A DNA stretch of 64,000 nucleotides from Ralstonia thomasii. GTDB taxonomy: Bacteria > Pseudomonadota > Gammaproteobacteria > Burkholderiales > Burkholderiaceae. The stretch lies in the NCBI RefSeq assembly GCF_958405895.1, contig NZ_CATZAR010000001.1; one strand, written 5' to 3'. This document shows positions 43,353 to 52,488 of this stretch, in pieces (the first letter of the stretch is position 1; each line of letters starts with the position of its first letter). The position numbers and the translations under genes were made by a program. The notes beneath the pieces are model-generated. The model had not been told where the DNA came from. It saw only the letters and a list, made by a program, of their open reading frames with translations, and made no database searches.

Positions 43353-44921
43353 TTACTGTTGCGCCACCGTTGCGGGCTGGGCCGCGGTGGCTGCGTTAGC
43401 CGGTGCAGCCGGCGGCAGATCCCCCCAGCCACCGCCCAGCGCCTTGATGAGCCCCACCGTGGAGTTCACGCGGCTGCCGGCCAGCTGCACGCCGATGCGT
43501 TCGGCGGACAGCATGTTGCGCTCGGCATCGATCACGTCCAGGTAGTTGACCGACCCCGCGTTGTAGCGCGTGCGCGAGAGTTGCGCGGCGCGCGTGGAAG
43601 CGCGCACGGCGTCGTCCTGTGCCTTGGCCTGATCGGCCAGCAGACGCAGTTCCGAGAGGTTGTCTTCCACCTCGCGGAAGGCGACGAGCACGCTTTCGCG
43701 GTAGTTGGCGACGTTCTCTTCATACGCGGCACGGGCCTGCTTCACGCCGGCGCTGCGGGCGCCACCGTCGAAGATCGGCAGCGACAGCGCGGTGCCGACC
43801 AGCGGGCCGAGAATCCACGTGCGGCTGCCCCACTTGAGCAGGTCGCCGATGTCGTGCGACTCGTAGCCGAAGCCGCCCGTGAGCTGCAGTTGCGGGAAGA
43901 ACGCCGCGCGCGCCACGCCAATGCGTGCGTTTGCAGCCGCCATCGAGCGTTCGGCAGCGGCCACGTCGGGGCGGCGTTCCAGCAGGGCGGAGGGCAGGCC
44001 CGCCGGTACGCGCACTTCGGCCGATTGCAGCGGGTCTGCGCCCATCGTGAAATCGGCCGGTGCCTTGCCCAGCAGCGTTGCCAGTGCGTGCTCGAGCACC
44101 GCGCGACGGCGCTGTACGCCGATGCGGTCGGAGCGTGCCGTGGCCAGTTCGGCATCAGCGCGGGCGACGTCCAGCTCGCCGATGTCGCCGGTGTTGAAGC
44201 GGCGCTGCACGAGCTTGAGCGCCTCTTCACGGCCGACCAGCGTGCGGGACAGCAAGGCTTCTTCCGCGTCCAGCGTGCGCAGGCTGAAATACGTCTGCGC
44301 CACGTCGGCCTGCAAGGTCAGCCGTGCGGCACGGTACAGCGCCTCGACGCGCTCGGCGTCGGCACCGGCGGCATCGATGTTGTTGCGCACGCGGCCGAAC
44401 AGGTCGACCTCATACGCCACGGTGGACTGCGCGCGCCAGTACGTCTGCGGCTGCACGGGCGCGCCGACCGGCAAGCCGGCCGATGCCGCCGACGCCCGCT
44501 GGCGCGTCGGGCCGAAGCCCACGTCCAGTTCCGGGAACAGCGATGCACGGTTGGCCTGCACGAAGGCGCGCGCCTGCGTCACGCGGGCGGCGGCGGCGGC
44601 CAGCGTGGGGCTGGCTTCAGCGGCCTGCGCTTCGAGCTTGTCGAGCGTCGGGTCGTTGAAGATCTTCCACCACGCGCCATCGGCGGGCAGGGCGGGCTCG
44701 GCGGTTTTCCACTTGCCTTGCTCGTTTGCCGCCAGCGGTGCATCGGTCGCCTGCGCAGGCTGCGCAGCTTCCTTGAAGGCGTTGGGCGTGCCAACGTCCG
44801 GCTTCTCGTAGGTCGGGGCGAGCGAGCAGGCCGCGAGGAACAGCGCGGCGGCCAGCGCCAGCGGAGTCCAGCGGCCCGCGCGCATGGCCGGACCTGTTTG
44901 TTGTTGTGTCGACGCGTTCAT
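43353..44921 (-). CDS. oprC: Outer-membrane efflux channel, OprC/OpcM/OprN type
   Basis: RND-system outer-membrane factor (NodT/OprM family) of 522 residues. A lipoprotein signal ends at lipobox LAAC (Cys about 32), followed by SLAPTYEKPDVGTP. Repeated TolC-fold features include YEVDLFGRVRNNIDAAGADA, LSRTLVGREEALKLVQRRFN and IPxFDGG in SLPIFDGGARSAGV. Trimers of this protein form the exit duct for the BpeF pump. It is the last gene of the operon, beginning 25 nt after bpeF ends. The start at 44921 is chosen for the lipoprotein signal. Confidence 0.92.
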   Translation of the reverse strand: MNASTQQQTGPAMRAGRWTPLALAAALFLAACSLAPTYEKPDVGTPNAFKEAAQPAQATDAPLAANEQGKWKTAEPALPADGAWWKIFNDPTLDKLEAQAAEASPTLAAAAARVTQARAFVQANRASLFPELDVGFGPTRQRASAASAGLPVGAPVQPQTYWRAQSTVAYEVDLFGRVRNNIDAAGADAERVEALYRAARLTLQADVAQTYFSLRTLDAEEALLSRTLVGREEALKLVQRRFNTGDIGELDVARADAELATARSDRIGVQRRRAVLEHALATLLGKAPADFTMGADPLQSAEVRVPAGLPSALLERRPDVAAAERSMAAANARIGVARAAFFPQLQLTGGFGYESHDIGDLLKWGSRTWILGPLVGTALSLPIFDGGARSAGVKQARAAYEENVANYRESVLVAFREVEDNLSELRLLADQAKAQDDAVRASTRAAQLSRTRYNAGSVNYLDVIDAERNMLSAERIGVQLAGSRVNSTVGLIKALGGGWGDLPPAAPANAATAAQPATVAQQ

Positions 44922-44946
44922 AGCGATGTCTTGATGAGTATTGACC

Positions 44947-47900
44947 TTAGTGCTGGGTCGACGGCACAGGCAGCGTGCCATCCAGGTCCAGATCACGATC
45001 GGGGGCGTCTTCCGAGCGCTGGCCGCGGCGTGCCGCCAGCGTGCGCAGCAGCACGTAGAACACCGGCGTGAGGAACAGGCCGAACAGCGTCACACCCAAC
45101 ATCCCCGCGAACACGGCCACGCCCATGGCATGACGCATTTCCGCACCGGCGCCGGTCGATACCACCAGGGGCACCACGCCCATGATGAAAGCGATCGACG
45201 TCATCAGGATCGGGCGCAGACGCAGGCGGCAAGCCTCGATGGCGGCTTCCACGATGGTGCGTCCTTGCAGCTCCAGCTCGCGCGCAAACTCCACGATCAG
45301 GATGGCGTTCTTGCACGCCAGCCCCACCAGCACCACCAGACCGATCTGCGTGAAGATGTTGTTGTCTCCATGCGAGACCCACACGCCCAGCATGGCGGCA
45401 AACAGGCTCATCGGCACGATCAGGATCACGGCCAGCGGCAGCGTCAGGCTTTCGTACTGCGCGGCGAGCACCAGGAACACCAGCAGCACGCAGATCGGGA
45501 AGATCCACACGGCCGAGTTGCCGGCCAGGATCTGCTGATACGTCAGATCCGTCCACTCGAAGCGCACGCCCTTGGGCAGCGTTTCATGCGCGATGCGTTC
45601 CACGGCCGCCTGCGCCTGGCCCGACGAGAAGCCCGGGGCCGGGCCACCGTTGATATCGGCAGCGGTGTAGCCGTTGTAGCGCACGACCATGTCTGGCCCG
45701 AAGCCTTGCGACACGCGCAGCAGCGAAGACAGCGGCACCATCTCGCCCGCGGTGTTGCGCGTCTTCAATTGCAGGATGTCTTCTGCATGCGCGCGGAACG
45801 GCGCGTCTGCCTGCACCTTCACCTGATACGTGCGGCCGAAGCGGTTGAAGTCGTTCACGTACAGCGAGCCCAAATACACCTGCATGGTGTCGAACACATC
45901 CGTCACCGGCACGCCAAGCTGCTTGGCCTTCACGCGGTCAAGGTCTGCATTCAACTGCGGCACGTTGATCTGGTAACTCGAGAACGACGGGCCCAGCTCA
46001 GGCGTCTTGCGTGCCTTCGCCATGAAGGCCTGCGTGGCGGCAAAGAGCTGTTCGTAGCCGACCGAGCCGCGGTCTTCCAGTTGCAGCTTGAAGCCACCCA
46101 CCGTGCCGAGGCCTTGCACCGGCGGCGGCGGGAACACAGCGATGAACGCGTCCTTGATCGCACCGTACTGCTGGTTCAGTTGCCCCGCGATGGCACCGCC
46201 CGACAGGTTGGGGGTCTTGCGCTCGTCAAACGGCTTGAGTGTGACGAACACGATGCCCGCGCTCGGGCTGTTGGTGAAGCCGTTGATCGACAGGCCCGGG
46301 AACGCCACGGCGCTTTCCACGCCGGGGTGCTTGAGGGCGATGTCCGACATGCGGCGGATGACGTCTTCCGTGCGGTCCAGCGAGGCACCGTCCGGCAACT
46401 GCGCGAAGCTCACCAGGTACTGCTTGTCCTGCATCGGCACGAAGCCGCCCGGCACCTTGTTGAACAGCAGCGCGGTCGCTCCGATCAACGCCAGGTAGAT
46501 GCCCAGCATCACGGCCTTGCGGCCGATCACGCGCGACGTGCTGCGGCCATACGATTCCGACGCCGCACCAAACACGCGGTTGAACGGACGGAAGATCCAG
46601 CCCAGGCCCTTGTCCATTGCACGCGCCAGCCAATCCTTCGGCGCGTCGTGGCTCTTGAGCAGCAGGGCGGCCAGCGCGGGCGACAGCGTGAGCGAGTTGA
46701 AGGCCGAGATGACGGTCGAGATCGAGATCGTCAGCGCGAACTGCTTGTAGAACTGACCGGTCAGGCCCGTCATGAAGGCCAGCGGCACGAACACGGCAAT
46801 CAGCGTCAGGGCAATGGCGATGATCGGGCCGCTCACTTCGCGCATGGCCTTGTACGTGGCCTCGCGTGGCGATAACCCTTCGGCGATGTTCCGCTCGACG
46901 TTTTCCACCACCACGATGGCATCGTCCACCACGATCCCGATCGCCAGCACCAGCCCGAACAATGACAGCGCGTTGATCGAGAAGCCGAACATCAGCATCA
47001 GGCCAAACGTACCGATGATCGACACCGGCACCGCCAGCAGCGGAATGATCGACGCACGCCACGTCTGCAGGAACAGGATCACCACGAGCACCACAAGCGC
47101 CACCGCTTCCAGCAGCGTGTGCGTGACGGCTTCGATGCTCGAGCGGACGAACTGCGTCGGGTCATAGACGATGCGGTAGTCGACGCCTTCGGGAAAGTCT
47201 TCCTTCAGCTCGGCCATCGTCTTGCGCACGTCATCCGAAATCTGCAGCGCGTTGGAACCCGGCGCCTGGAAGATCGGAATGGCCACCGCCTGCTTGTTGT
47301 CCAGCAGCGAACGCAGGCCGTATTCCGACGCAGCCAGCTCGATGCGGGCCACGTCACGCAGGTAGGTGACGGCGCCGTTGGGCGAACTCTTGAGGATGAT
47401 GTCGCCGAACTCCTGCTCGGTCTTCAAGCGGCCCTGTGCGTTGACGGACAGTTGCAGGTCCGTACCCGGCACCGACGGCGAACCGCCGATCACACCGGCT
47501 GCCACCTGCACGTTCTGGTCGCGGATGGCCTTGACCACTTCGTTGGCCGTCAGGCCGCGCTCGGCCACCTTGTTCGGGTCGAGCCACACGCGCATCGAGT
47601 AGTCACCCGAGCCGAACAGCTGCACCTGGCCCACGCCGCTGATCCGTGCAAGGCGGTCCTTGACGTTCAGCACGGCGTAGTTGCGCAGGTACGTCATGTC
47701 GTAGCGGTCGTTGGGCGACAGCAAGTGCACCACCATCGTCAGGTCGGGGCTGCTCTTGACGGTGGTCACGCCCAGGCGCTGCACCACGTCGGGCAGACGC
47801 GGCAGCGCCTGCGACACGCGGTTCTGCACGAGCTGCTGTGCCTTGTCCGGGTCGGTGCCCAGCTTGAAGGTGACCGTCGTGGTCAGGTTGCCGTCGCTGT

Positions 47901-48153
47901 TGGCTTGCGACTGCATGTAGAGCATGTTCTCGACGCCGTTGATCTGCTCTTCGAGCGGCGAGGCGACGGTCTCGGCAATCACCTTCGGGTTGGCGCCCGG
48001 GAACTGCGCGCGCACCACCACCGAAGGCGGCACGACCTCGGGATACTCCGAGATCGGCAATCGCCAGATCGAGATGATCCCGATCAGCAGGATCAGCGTG
48101 GAAAGCACGCCCGCAAAGATCGGGCGGTCCACGAAAAATTTAGAGAAGTTCAT
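44947..48153 (-). CDS. bpeF: RND multidrug efflux pump, MexF/BpeF/CeoB type
   Basis: Inner-membrane RND pump of 1068 residues, full length. N-terminus MNFSKFFVDRPIFAGVLSTL, then ISEYPEVVPPSVVVRAQFPG, SSPDLTMVVHLLSPNDRYDM and the membrane relay motif AIGIVVDDAIVVVENVERNI with the proton-carrying Asp pair. The similarity to Pseudomonas MexF is very high across the first 500 residues. MexF-type pumps export chloramphenicol, trimethoprim, fluoroquinolones and kynurenine-like metabolites. It lies between the adaptor and channel genes in a four-gene operon with llpE first. Confidence 0.94.
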   Translation of the reverse strand: MNFSKFFVDRPIFAGVLSTLILLIGIISIWRLPISEYPEVVPPSVVVRAQFPGANPKVIAETVASPLEEQINGVENMLYMQSQANSDGNLTTTVTFKLGTDPDKAQQLVQNRVSQALPRLPDVVQRLGVTTVKSSPDLTMVVHLLSPNDRYDMTYLRNYAVLNVKDRLARISGVGQVQLFGSGDYSMRVWLDPNKVAERGLTANEVVKAIRDQNVQVAAGVIGGSPSVPGTDLQLSVNAQGRLKTEQEFGDIILKSSPNGAVTYLRDVARIELAASEYGLRSLLDNKQAVAIPIFQAPGSNALQISDDVRKTMAELKEDFPEGVDYRIVYDPTQFVRSSIEAVTHTLLEAVALVVLVVILFLQTWRASIIPLLAVPVSIIGTFGLMLMFGFSINALSLFGLVLAIGIVVDDAIVVVENVERNIAEGLSPREATYKAMREVSGPIIAIALTLIAVFVPLAFMTGLTGQFYKQFALTISISTVISAFNSLTLSPALAALLLKSHDAPKDWLARAMDKGLGWIFRPFNRVFGAASESYGRSTSRVIGRKAVMLGIYLALIGATALLFNKVPGGFVPMQDKQYLVSFAQLPDGASLDRTEDVIRRMSDIALKHPGVESAVAFPGLSINGFTNSPSAGIVFVTLKPFDERKTPNLSGGAIAGQLNQQYGAIKDAFIAVFPPPPVQGLGTVGGFKLQLEDRGSVGYEQLFAATQAFMAKARKTPELGPSFSSYQINVPQLNADLDRVKAKQLGVPVTDVFDTMQVYLGSLYVNDFNRFGRTYQVKVQADAPFRAHAEDILQLKTRNTAGEMVPLSSLLRVSQGFGPDMVVRYNGYTAADINGGPAPGFSSGQAQAAVERIAHETLPKGVRFEWTDLTYQQILAGNSAVWIFPICVLLVFLVLAAQYESLTLPLAVILIVPMSLFAAMLGVWVSHGDNNIFTQIGLVVLVGLACKNAILIVEFARELELQGRTIVEAAIEACRLRLRPILMTSIAFIMGVVPLVVSTGAGAEMRHAMGVAVFAGMLGVTLFGLFLTPVFYVLLRTLAARRGQRSEDAPDRDLDLDGTLPVPSTQH

Positions 48154-48182
48154 GGCTGTGAGCGATGAGGTTCAGTCGCAAA

Positions 48183-49493
48183 TCAAGCGCGGTCGGCCGG
48201 CAGGCGTTGCGCGGTAGCGGCGGTCTTGGCGTTGGCGGCCTTGGCCTCGGCCTTGGCAGCAGGTGCAGTCGTTGTGTCGGCTTTGGCTTCGGCCGGTGCT
48301 GCGGGCGCTTCGGGTTGTGCACCGGGCAGCACCACGCGCTTGGTGACCAGGCTATCCATGGTCACCGTGTTGGGTGCCACGGCGTCGCCGGGGCGCACGC
48401 GCTGGATGCCATTGACGACGATCCGTTCACCCGCCTTCAGGCCCGACTTCACCACGCGCAGGCCGTCAATGGAGGCGCCCAGCACCACCGGCCGATAGCT
48501 CGTCTTGTTGGCCGCATCCACCACCAGGACGAACTTCTTGTCCTGGTCCGTACCGATGGCCTTGTCGGTGATGAGGATGGCGTCGTGCGGTGCGCCGGTG
48601 CTCATGCGCACGCGGGCGTAGAGGCCCGGCGTGAGGCGGCCGTCGGCGTTGTCCAGCGTGGCCCGCACGCGGATCGTGCCCGAGCGCACATCGAGCCGGT
48701 TGTCGACGGACTGGATGGCGCCTTCGCGCGTGTAGCCGTCTTCATTGGCCAGCCCGATGTAGACCGGCGTCTTGGCGCCCTGGGCGGCCTTGGCGGAGTA
48801 GCGCAGGTAGCTTTGTTCATCCGCATCGAACGCCACGTACATCGGCGAGACCGACACCAGCGTCGTCAATACCGGCGCAGCACCCCCCGCCGAGACGACG
48901 TTGCCGACGGTGATTTCTGCGCGCGACACGCGGCCCGCGACCGGCGCCACGATGTGCGTGTACTCCAGGTTCAGCCTGGCGGCTTCCAGCGCGGCGGCGG
49001 CGCCTTGCAGGTTGGCTTGGGCCTCGCGGGCGGCGTTTTCCTTCTCTTCGAACTCGCGCCGCGCGATGGCGTTGTCGGCCACCAGCTTCTGCGCGCGGTC
49101 CAGCTCCGACGTGGTGTAGGCCACGCGCGATTTGGCGGCGGTCAGTGCGGCTTGCGTGCGGGCCACTTCCGCCGCGTAGGGGCGCGGGTCGATGGTGAAC
49201 AGCGCGTCGCCCTTCTTGACGATGCTGCCGTCCTTGAAGTGGACGGCGGTGACGGTGCCGCTCACCAGTGGGCGGACTTCTACGCGTTGAACGGCTTCGA
49301 TTCGGCCGGAAAATTCATCCCATTCGGAAACGTTCTTGGCCAGCACCGGCGCCACATCCACCGGCGTGGCGGCGGGGGCGGCTGCCGGCTGTTGCGATGC
49401 GCCGGCGCTGGAGACCAGACCGTAGGTGCCCACAGCTGCAACGCCGAGCACGGCGGCAACCGAAATGGCGAGTGTGCGTTTGGACAGGCTCAT
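48183..49493 (-). CDS. bpeE: RND efflux adaptor, MexE/BpeE/CeoA type
   Basis: Periplasmic membrane-fusion protein of 436 residues. Signal or anchor segment (about 8-28), then the HlyD core SGRIEAVQRVEVRPLVSGTV, GSIVKKGDALFTIDPRPYAA, a coiled-coil hairpin (about 105-165) and APVAGRVSRAEITVGNVVSA. The C-terminal tail is Ala/Lys-rich. The start at 49493 has GAGAGAG upstream. It precedes the pump gene by 29 nt and follows llpE by 115 nt. Confidence 0.93.
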   Translation of the reverse strand: MSLSKRTLAISVAAVLGVAAVGTYGLVSSAGASQQPAAAPAATPVDVAPVLAKNVSEWDEFSGRIEAVQRVEVRPLVSGTVTAVHFKDGSIVKKGDALFTIDPRPYAAEVARTQAALTAAKSRVAYTTSELDRAQKLVADNAIARREFEEKENAAREAQANLQGAAAALEAARLNLEYTHIVAPVAGRVSRAEITVGNVVSAGGAAPVLTTLVSVSPMYVAFDADEQSYLRYSAKAAQGAKTPVYIGLANEDGYTREGAIQSVDNRLDVRSGTIRVRATLDNADGRLTPGLYARVRMSTGAPHDAILITDKAIGTDQDKKFVLVVDAANKTSYRPVVLGASIDGLRVVKSGLKAGERIVVNGIQRVRPGDAVAPNTVTMDSLVTKRVVLPGAQPEAPAAPAEAKADTTTAPAAKAEAKAANAKTAATAQRLPADRA

Positions 49494-49608
49494 GATGACT
49501 CTCTCGATTTTGTTGGGTAAGCAAAGAGAAAAAGACTGGGTAAAAGCGCTTTGGCCGCAGCGTAGAAATACGCGGGCGGCCTTGCACTCCGTTTCTTGTT
49601 GTCTGGGT

Positions 49609-50700
49609 TCAGCCAGGCGTCTCCCCGGTCGGGTCAATGGAAGTGCGGTCCTTCCGATCCGCACGTGGACGGCGTTTGCGTGGTGCCGCCGTCTGGCGCG
49701 TCATGCCAAGGTGCCAGCGCAGGAAGCACGTCATCTCGTCTTGCGCCACGGCGCTCATGGCGATCGAGTCATGGCAGGCCTCGTTCACGCGCACGACCTG
49801 CGTGACCACGCCAGCTTCAATAAGGCACGCGGCATAGCGTTCTGCTTCGGTGCGCAGCAGGTCTTGCGGCGCAGTGAGCAGCAGGGCGGGGGGCAGGCCC
49901 TGCAGGCGGCGCGATTCCACCGGCGCGGCGTAGGGATGCACGCGCTCGGTCGGGCGGGGCAGGTACTGGCGATAGCAATCGGCACAGACTTCAGCCGAGT
50001 TGTCTGCGTTGGCCAGGTGGTCGGGGCGCACGCGAGCCATGGTCGGATCGAGCATCGGCGCGATCAGGACCTGCGCACGGAGGTTTGGGCCGCCACGGTC
50101 GCGCGCAATCATCGTCAGCGCGGCCGACAGGTTGCCGCCGGCGTCGTGCCCGGCCACTGCGATGCGGCGGCGGTCGATACCCCATGCGTCGGCATGGTCG
50201 GCCATGCAGCACAGTGCGGCGTACACGTCTTCCGGTGCGGCGGGGAAGGGCGCGGCGGGCGCCAGCGAATAGCCGACCGTGACCACCACGGCGGGCAATG
50301 TGGCGGCCAGGTAGCGTCCCGGCGCATCGGCATCATCAATGGAGCCGCGCACGAAACCGCCACCATGCAGGTACAGCACGCCAGGGCGGCGCAGCGGTGC
50401 GGCGGCATCGTCGGCGTGCATTTCTGGGCGGAACACACGCAGGCGGATACGGCCCGCGTAGCCCTGCGTCCAATAGTCTTCGGCCGTGACCTCGCGCGGC
50501 AACGGCGCCGCGCCGGCCGTTTCCTTGCACGCAGAAGCTTGCTTAGGCAGCGTCGATGCTGCGCCGCGCAATTTGTTATTCAGTGCAACATTTGTGGGAG
50601 CGGGCGTTGCGTACGGTTGTGCTGGGCGAACAGCGGCCGATGCCGCATCGCTGGGCAGCGAGCGATCCGAAACAACGAGGCGCGGTGGAGAAGAACCCAT
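49609..50700 (-). CDS. llpE: HSL-type alpha/beta hydrolase of the efflux operon (LlpE-like), Ser nucleophile replaced
   Basis: A 363-residue protein of the hormone-sensitive-lipase family by its oxyanion motif LYLHGGGFVRGS (HGGG 112-115), SLAPAAPFPAAPEDVYAAL and YRQYLPRPTERVHPYAAPVE. The usual nucleophile motif G-D-S-A-G-G reads GHDAGG here (184-189), so Ser is replaced by D186; a His remains in EACHDS. Ordinary esterase activity is doubtful. In Burkholderia the putative lipase gene llpE heads the bpeEF-oprC/ceoAB-opcM operon, and this gene sits in the same place. The first 60 residues lack family similarity, so the start may lie further in. Confidence 0.85.
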   Translation of the reverse strand: MGSSPPRLVVSDRSLPSDAASAAVRPAQPYATPAPTNVALNNKLRGAASTLPKQASACKETAGAAPLPREVTAEDYWTQGYAGRIRLRVFRPEMHADDAAAPLRRPGVLYLHGGGFVRGSIDDADAPGRYLAATLPAVVVTVGYSLAPAAPFPAAPEDVYAALCCMADHADAWGIDRRRIAVAGHDAGGNLSAALTMIARDRGGPNLRAQVLIAPMLDPTMARVRPDHLANADNSAEVCADCYRQYLPRPTERVHPYAAPVESRRLQGLPPALLLTAPQDLLRTEAERYAACLIEAGVVTQVVRVNEACHDSIAMSAVAQDEMTCFLRWHLGMTRQTAAPRKRRPRADRKDRTSIDPTGETPG

Positions 50701-51040
50701 GATGTCAGGCAGGGCTTACCTTTGCGGATAACCCGGATATCGATGGGCTGAATGATGGTGATTAGACGAACGCGGATAAATGCCTATAATCAGACATCAC
50801 TATTAGTTGCAGCCGAACAATCAGAATTTACGGTTGTGCTACAAAGTGTCCATGCTCAAGGCCGATCTTGTTGCACTGCGAAAACCCGTAGTCGCAGCTT
50901 TCCTGATCGCGCCTCTTGCTCAGAACGCGTGCGTGTTCTCGAACATGAGCAGACCCCTTGATTCCACAAGTCCGGCGCATTGGCCGTTTTGATTCGGGCA
51001 GTGCGCCCGCCCCGTGGAGTCCGTCCCTAAGGAGCCGCAG
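50701..51040. promoter_or_regulatory. Divergent promoter region of the efflux operon and its LysR gene
   Basis: A 340-nt region relatively AT-rich for this window. A sigma-70-like promoter, TTAGAC (50762-50767), 17 nt, TATAAT (50785-50790), points to the lysR side. The nearby stretch ATCGATGGGCTGAATGATGG and the following TGAT repeats could be LysR contacts, but no clear T-N11-A operator stands out. Confidence 0.45.
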
Positions 51041-51985
51041 ATGGATCGCTTGCAGGCCATGCAGGTTTTCACGCGCGTCGTGGAAGCCAGCAGTTTCACC
51101 AAGGCTGCCGACAGCCTTCAGTTACCCCGCGCCACGGTGACGAACCTGGTGCAAAGCCTTGAGGCACACCTTGGCGTGCGCCTGCTGCACCGGACCACAC
51201 GCCGTGTGAATGTCACCGCCGATGGCGCTGCGTATTACGAGCGCTGCGTACGCTTGCTCGGCGATCTTGAAGAGACCGAGGCTGCGTTCTCGCAAAGCTC
51301 GTCGGGCGCACGCGGCACCTTGCGCATCGACGTGCCTGCGTCGATTGGCAAACGGTTGCTTGTGCCGCGCATTCGCGATTTTCACGAGGCGTACCCCGAT
51401 CTTCAGTTGGAGATCGGCATGAGCGATCGCACCGTCGACCTCGTGCAGGAGGGCGTGGATTGCGCCGTGCGCGGTGGCGAGTTGCAGGACTCCAGCCTTG
51501 TCGCGCGCCGCATCGGCCAGCTGTCGATGGTCAATTGCGCGTCGCCCGAATATCTGGCCCGCTGCGGTACGCCCAAGACGTTGGAAGACCTGCAGGACCA
51601 CACGGCGGTGAATTACTTCTCTGCGCGCAACGGCCGCCGCATGGATTGGGATTTCGTAATCGACGGGCAGAAGCAGATTCACAAGGTGCGCAGCATGGTG
51701 TCCGTCAACGATGCCGAATCGGCGGTGGCGTGTGGCCTGCATGGCCTGGGGCTGCTACAGACTTCACGCTTCCTGGTGTATGAGCACCTGATGTCGGGCG
51801 CGCTGGTGGAAGTGCTGCCGGATCATATTTCCGAAGCGGTGCCCGTATCGGTGGTGTATCCGCACAACCGGCATCTGTCGCCCAAGGTGCGGGTGTTTGT
51901 GGACTGGGTTGCGACGCTGTTTGCCGACCACCCGTGCCTGCAGCTCAAGGAAAATCCGCGACTGCACATTGTTAGCGCCGCCTGA
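51041..51985 (+). CDS. LysR-family transcriptional regulator, probable efflux-operon activator
   Basis: LysR-type regulator of 314 residues. Winged HTH (1-60; MQVFTRVVEASSFTKAADSL, LPRATVTNLVQSLEAHLGVR) and effector domain (about 88-295). It belongs to the MDRLQAM.FTRVVE subgroup that includes many Burkholderia regulators. AAGGAG precedes the ATG at 51041. Divergent from llpE-bpeEF-oprC in the position held by CeoR/BpeT-type activators, so it probably activates that operon with an aromatic co-inducer. The target is inference; the family call is firm. Confidence 0.93.
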   Translation: MDRLQAMQVFTRVVEASSFTKAADSLQLPRATVTNLVQSLEAHLGVRLLHRTTRRVNVTADGAAYYERCVRLLGDLEETEAAFSQSSSGARGTLRIDVPASIGKRLLVPRIRDFHEAYPDLQLEIGMSDRTVDLVQEGVDCAVRGGELQDSSLVARRIGQLSMVNCASPEYLARCGTPKTLEDLQDHTAVNYFSARNGRRMDWDFVIDGQKQIHKVRSMVSVNDAESAVACGLHGLGLLQTSRFLVYEHLMSGALVEVLPDHISEAVPVSVVYPHNRHLSPKVRVFVDWVATLFADHPCLQLKENPRLHIVSAA

Positions 51986-52082
51986 ACAGTTATTTCTGCA
52001 AAGTCGCATTTATTAGACGGGAGCAACGATCTATTCTGCCCTCCGAGCGCAACAACGAGCGCAAACGAACAAGGATCAGATC

Positions 52083-52340
52083 ATGAACTCCCGCCTCTTC
52101 TCCGCCTTCTCCCGCCGCGCTGTCCTGGCCATGGTGGCCACCGTGTCGGCTTCCGCCACGCTGCTGTCGCAGCCCGCAACGGCGTCCATCCAGCCCAACT
52201 TTGACGCTCCGGCCGCAACGCAGGCTGGTCGCTTTGATCCGTACACGCAAGGCACTGACCGCCAGGCCGACACGTATGGCTACCTGTCGTGGAACGGAGA
52301 TGCGAGCTATCCGAACGGCGGCGCTGCATCGCGCGCATAA
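52083..52340 (+). CDS. Small exported protein of unknown function
   Basis: An 85-residue protein with AAGGATCAG before the ATG. N-terminal twin Arg and hydrophobic stretch (RRAVLAMVATVSASATLL) make a signal peptide, cleaved near ATASIQP (about residue 35). The mature 50 residues are polar, rich in Tyr, Gly, Asp and Gln (FDPYTQGTDRQADTYGYLSW), without Cys. No family recognised; small proteins of this kind (a DUF4148-like look) are common in Burkholderiales. It has its own terminator. Confidence 0.72.
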   Translation: MNSRLFSAFSRRAVLAMVATVSASATLLSQPATASIQPNFDAPAATQAGRFDPYTQGTDRQADTYGYLSWNGDASYPNGGAASRA

Positions 52341-52375
52341 ACCGCGCATCGACTGAATTTTTTTCCTCCCTGTTT

Positions 52376-52408
52376 GCGGCGTGGCTTGAGCGGTCACGCC
52401 GCATTTTT
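52376..52408 (+). terminator. Intrinsic terminator after the small exported protein
   Basis: GCGGCGTG pairs with CACGCCGC around an 11-nt loop, followed by ATTTTTATT. Confidence 0.85.
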
Positions 52409-52488
52409 ATTATTCAGGCGCCCGGCAAAACCCTTGCGGCGCGACCGTGCCAAGGCACCCATGTTGGGTTGGGAGTATCGTGGCAGGC

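Noticed and set aside
44941..46875. 644-codon open frame on the + strand
   Set aside because: Antisense shadow of bpeF. The predicted protein is Arg/His/Gln-rich low complexity with no family signature.
50701..51040. Nod-box or MexT-type operator for the LysR protein
   Set aside because: ATC and GAT triplets occur but not at consensus spacing; reported only as a promoter region.
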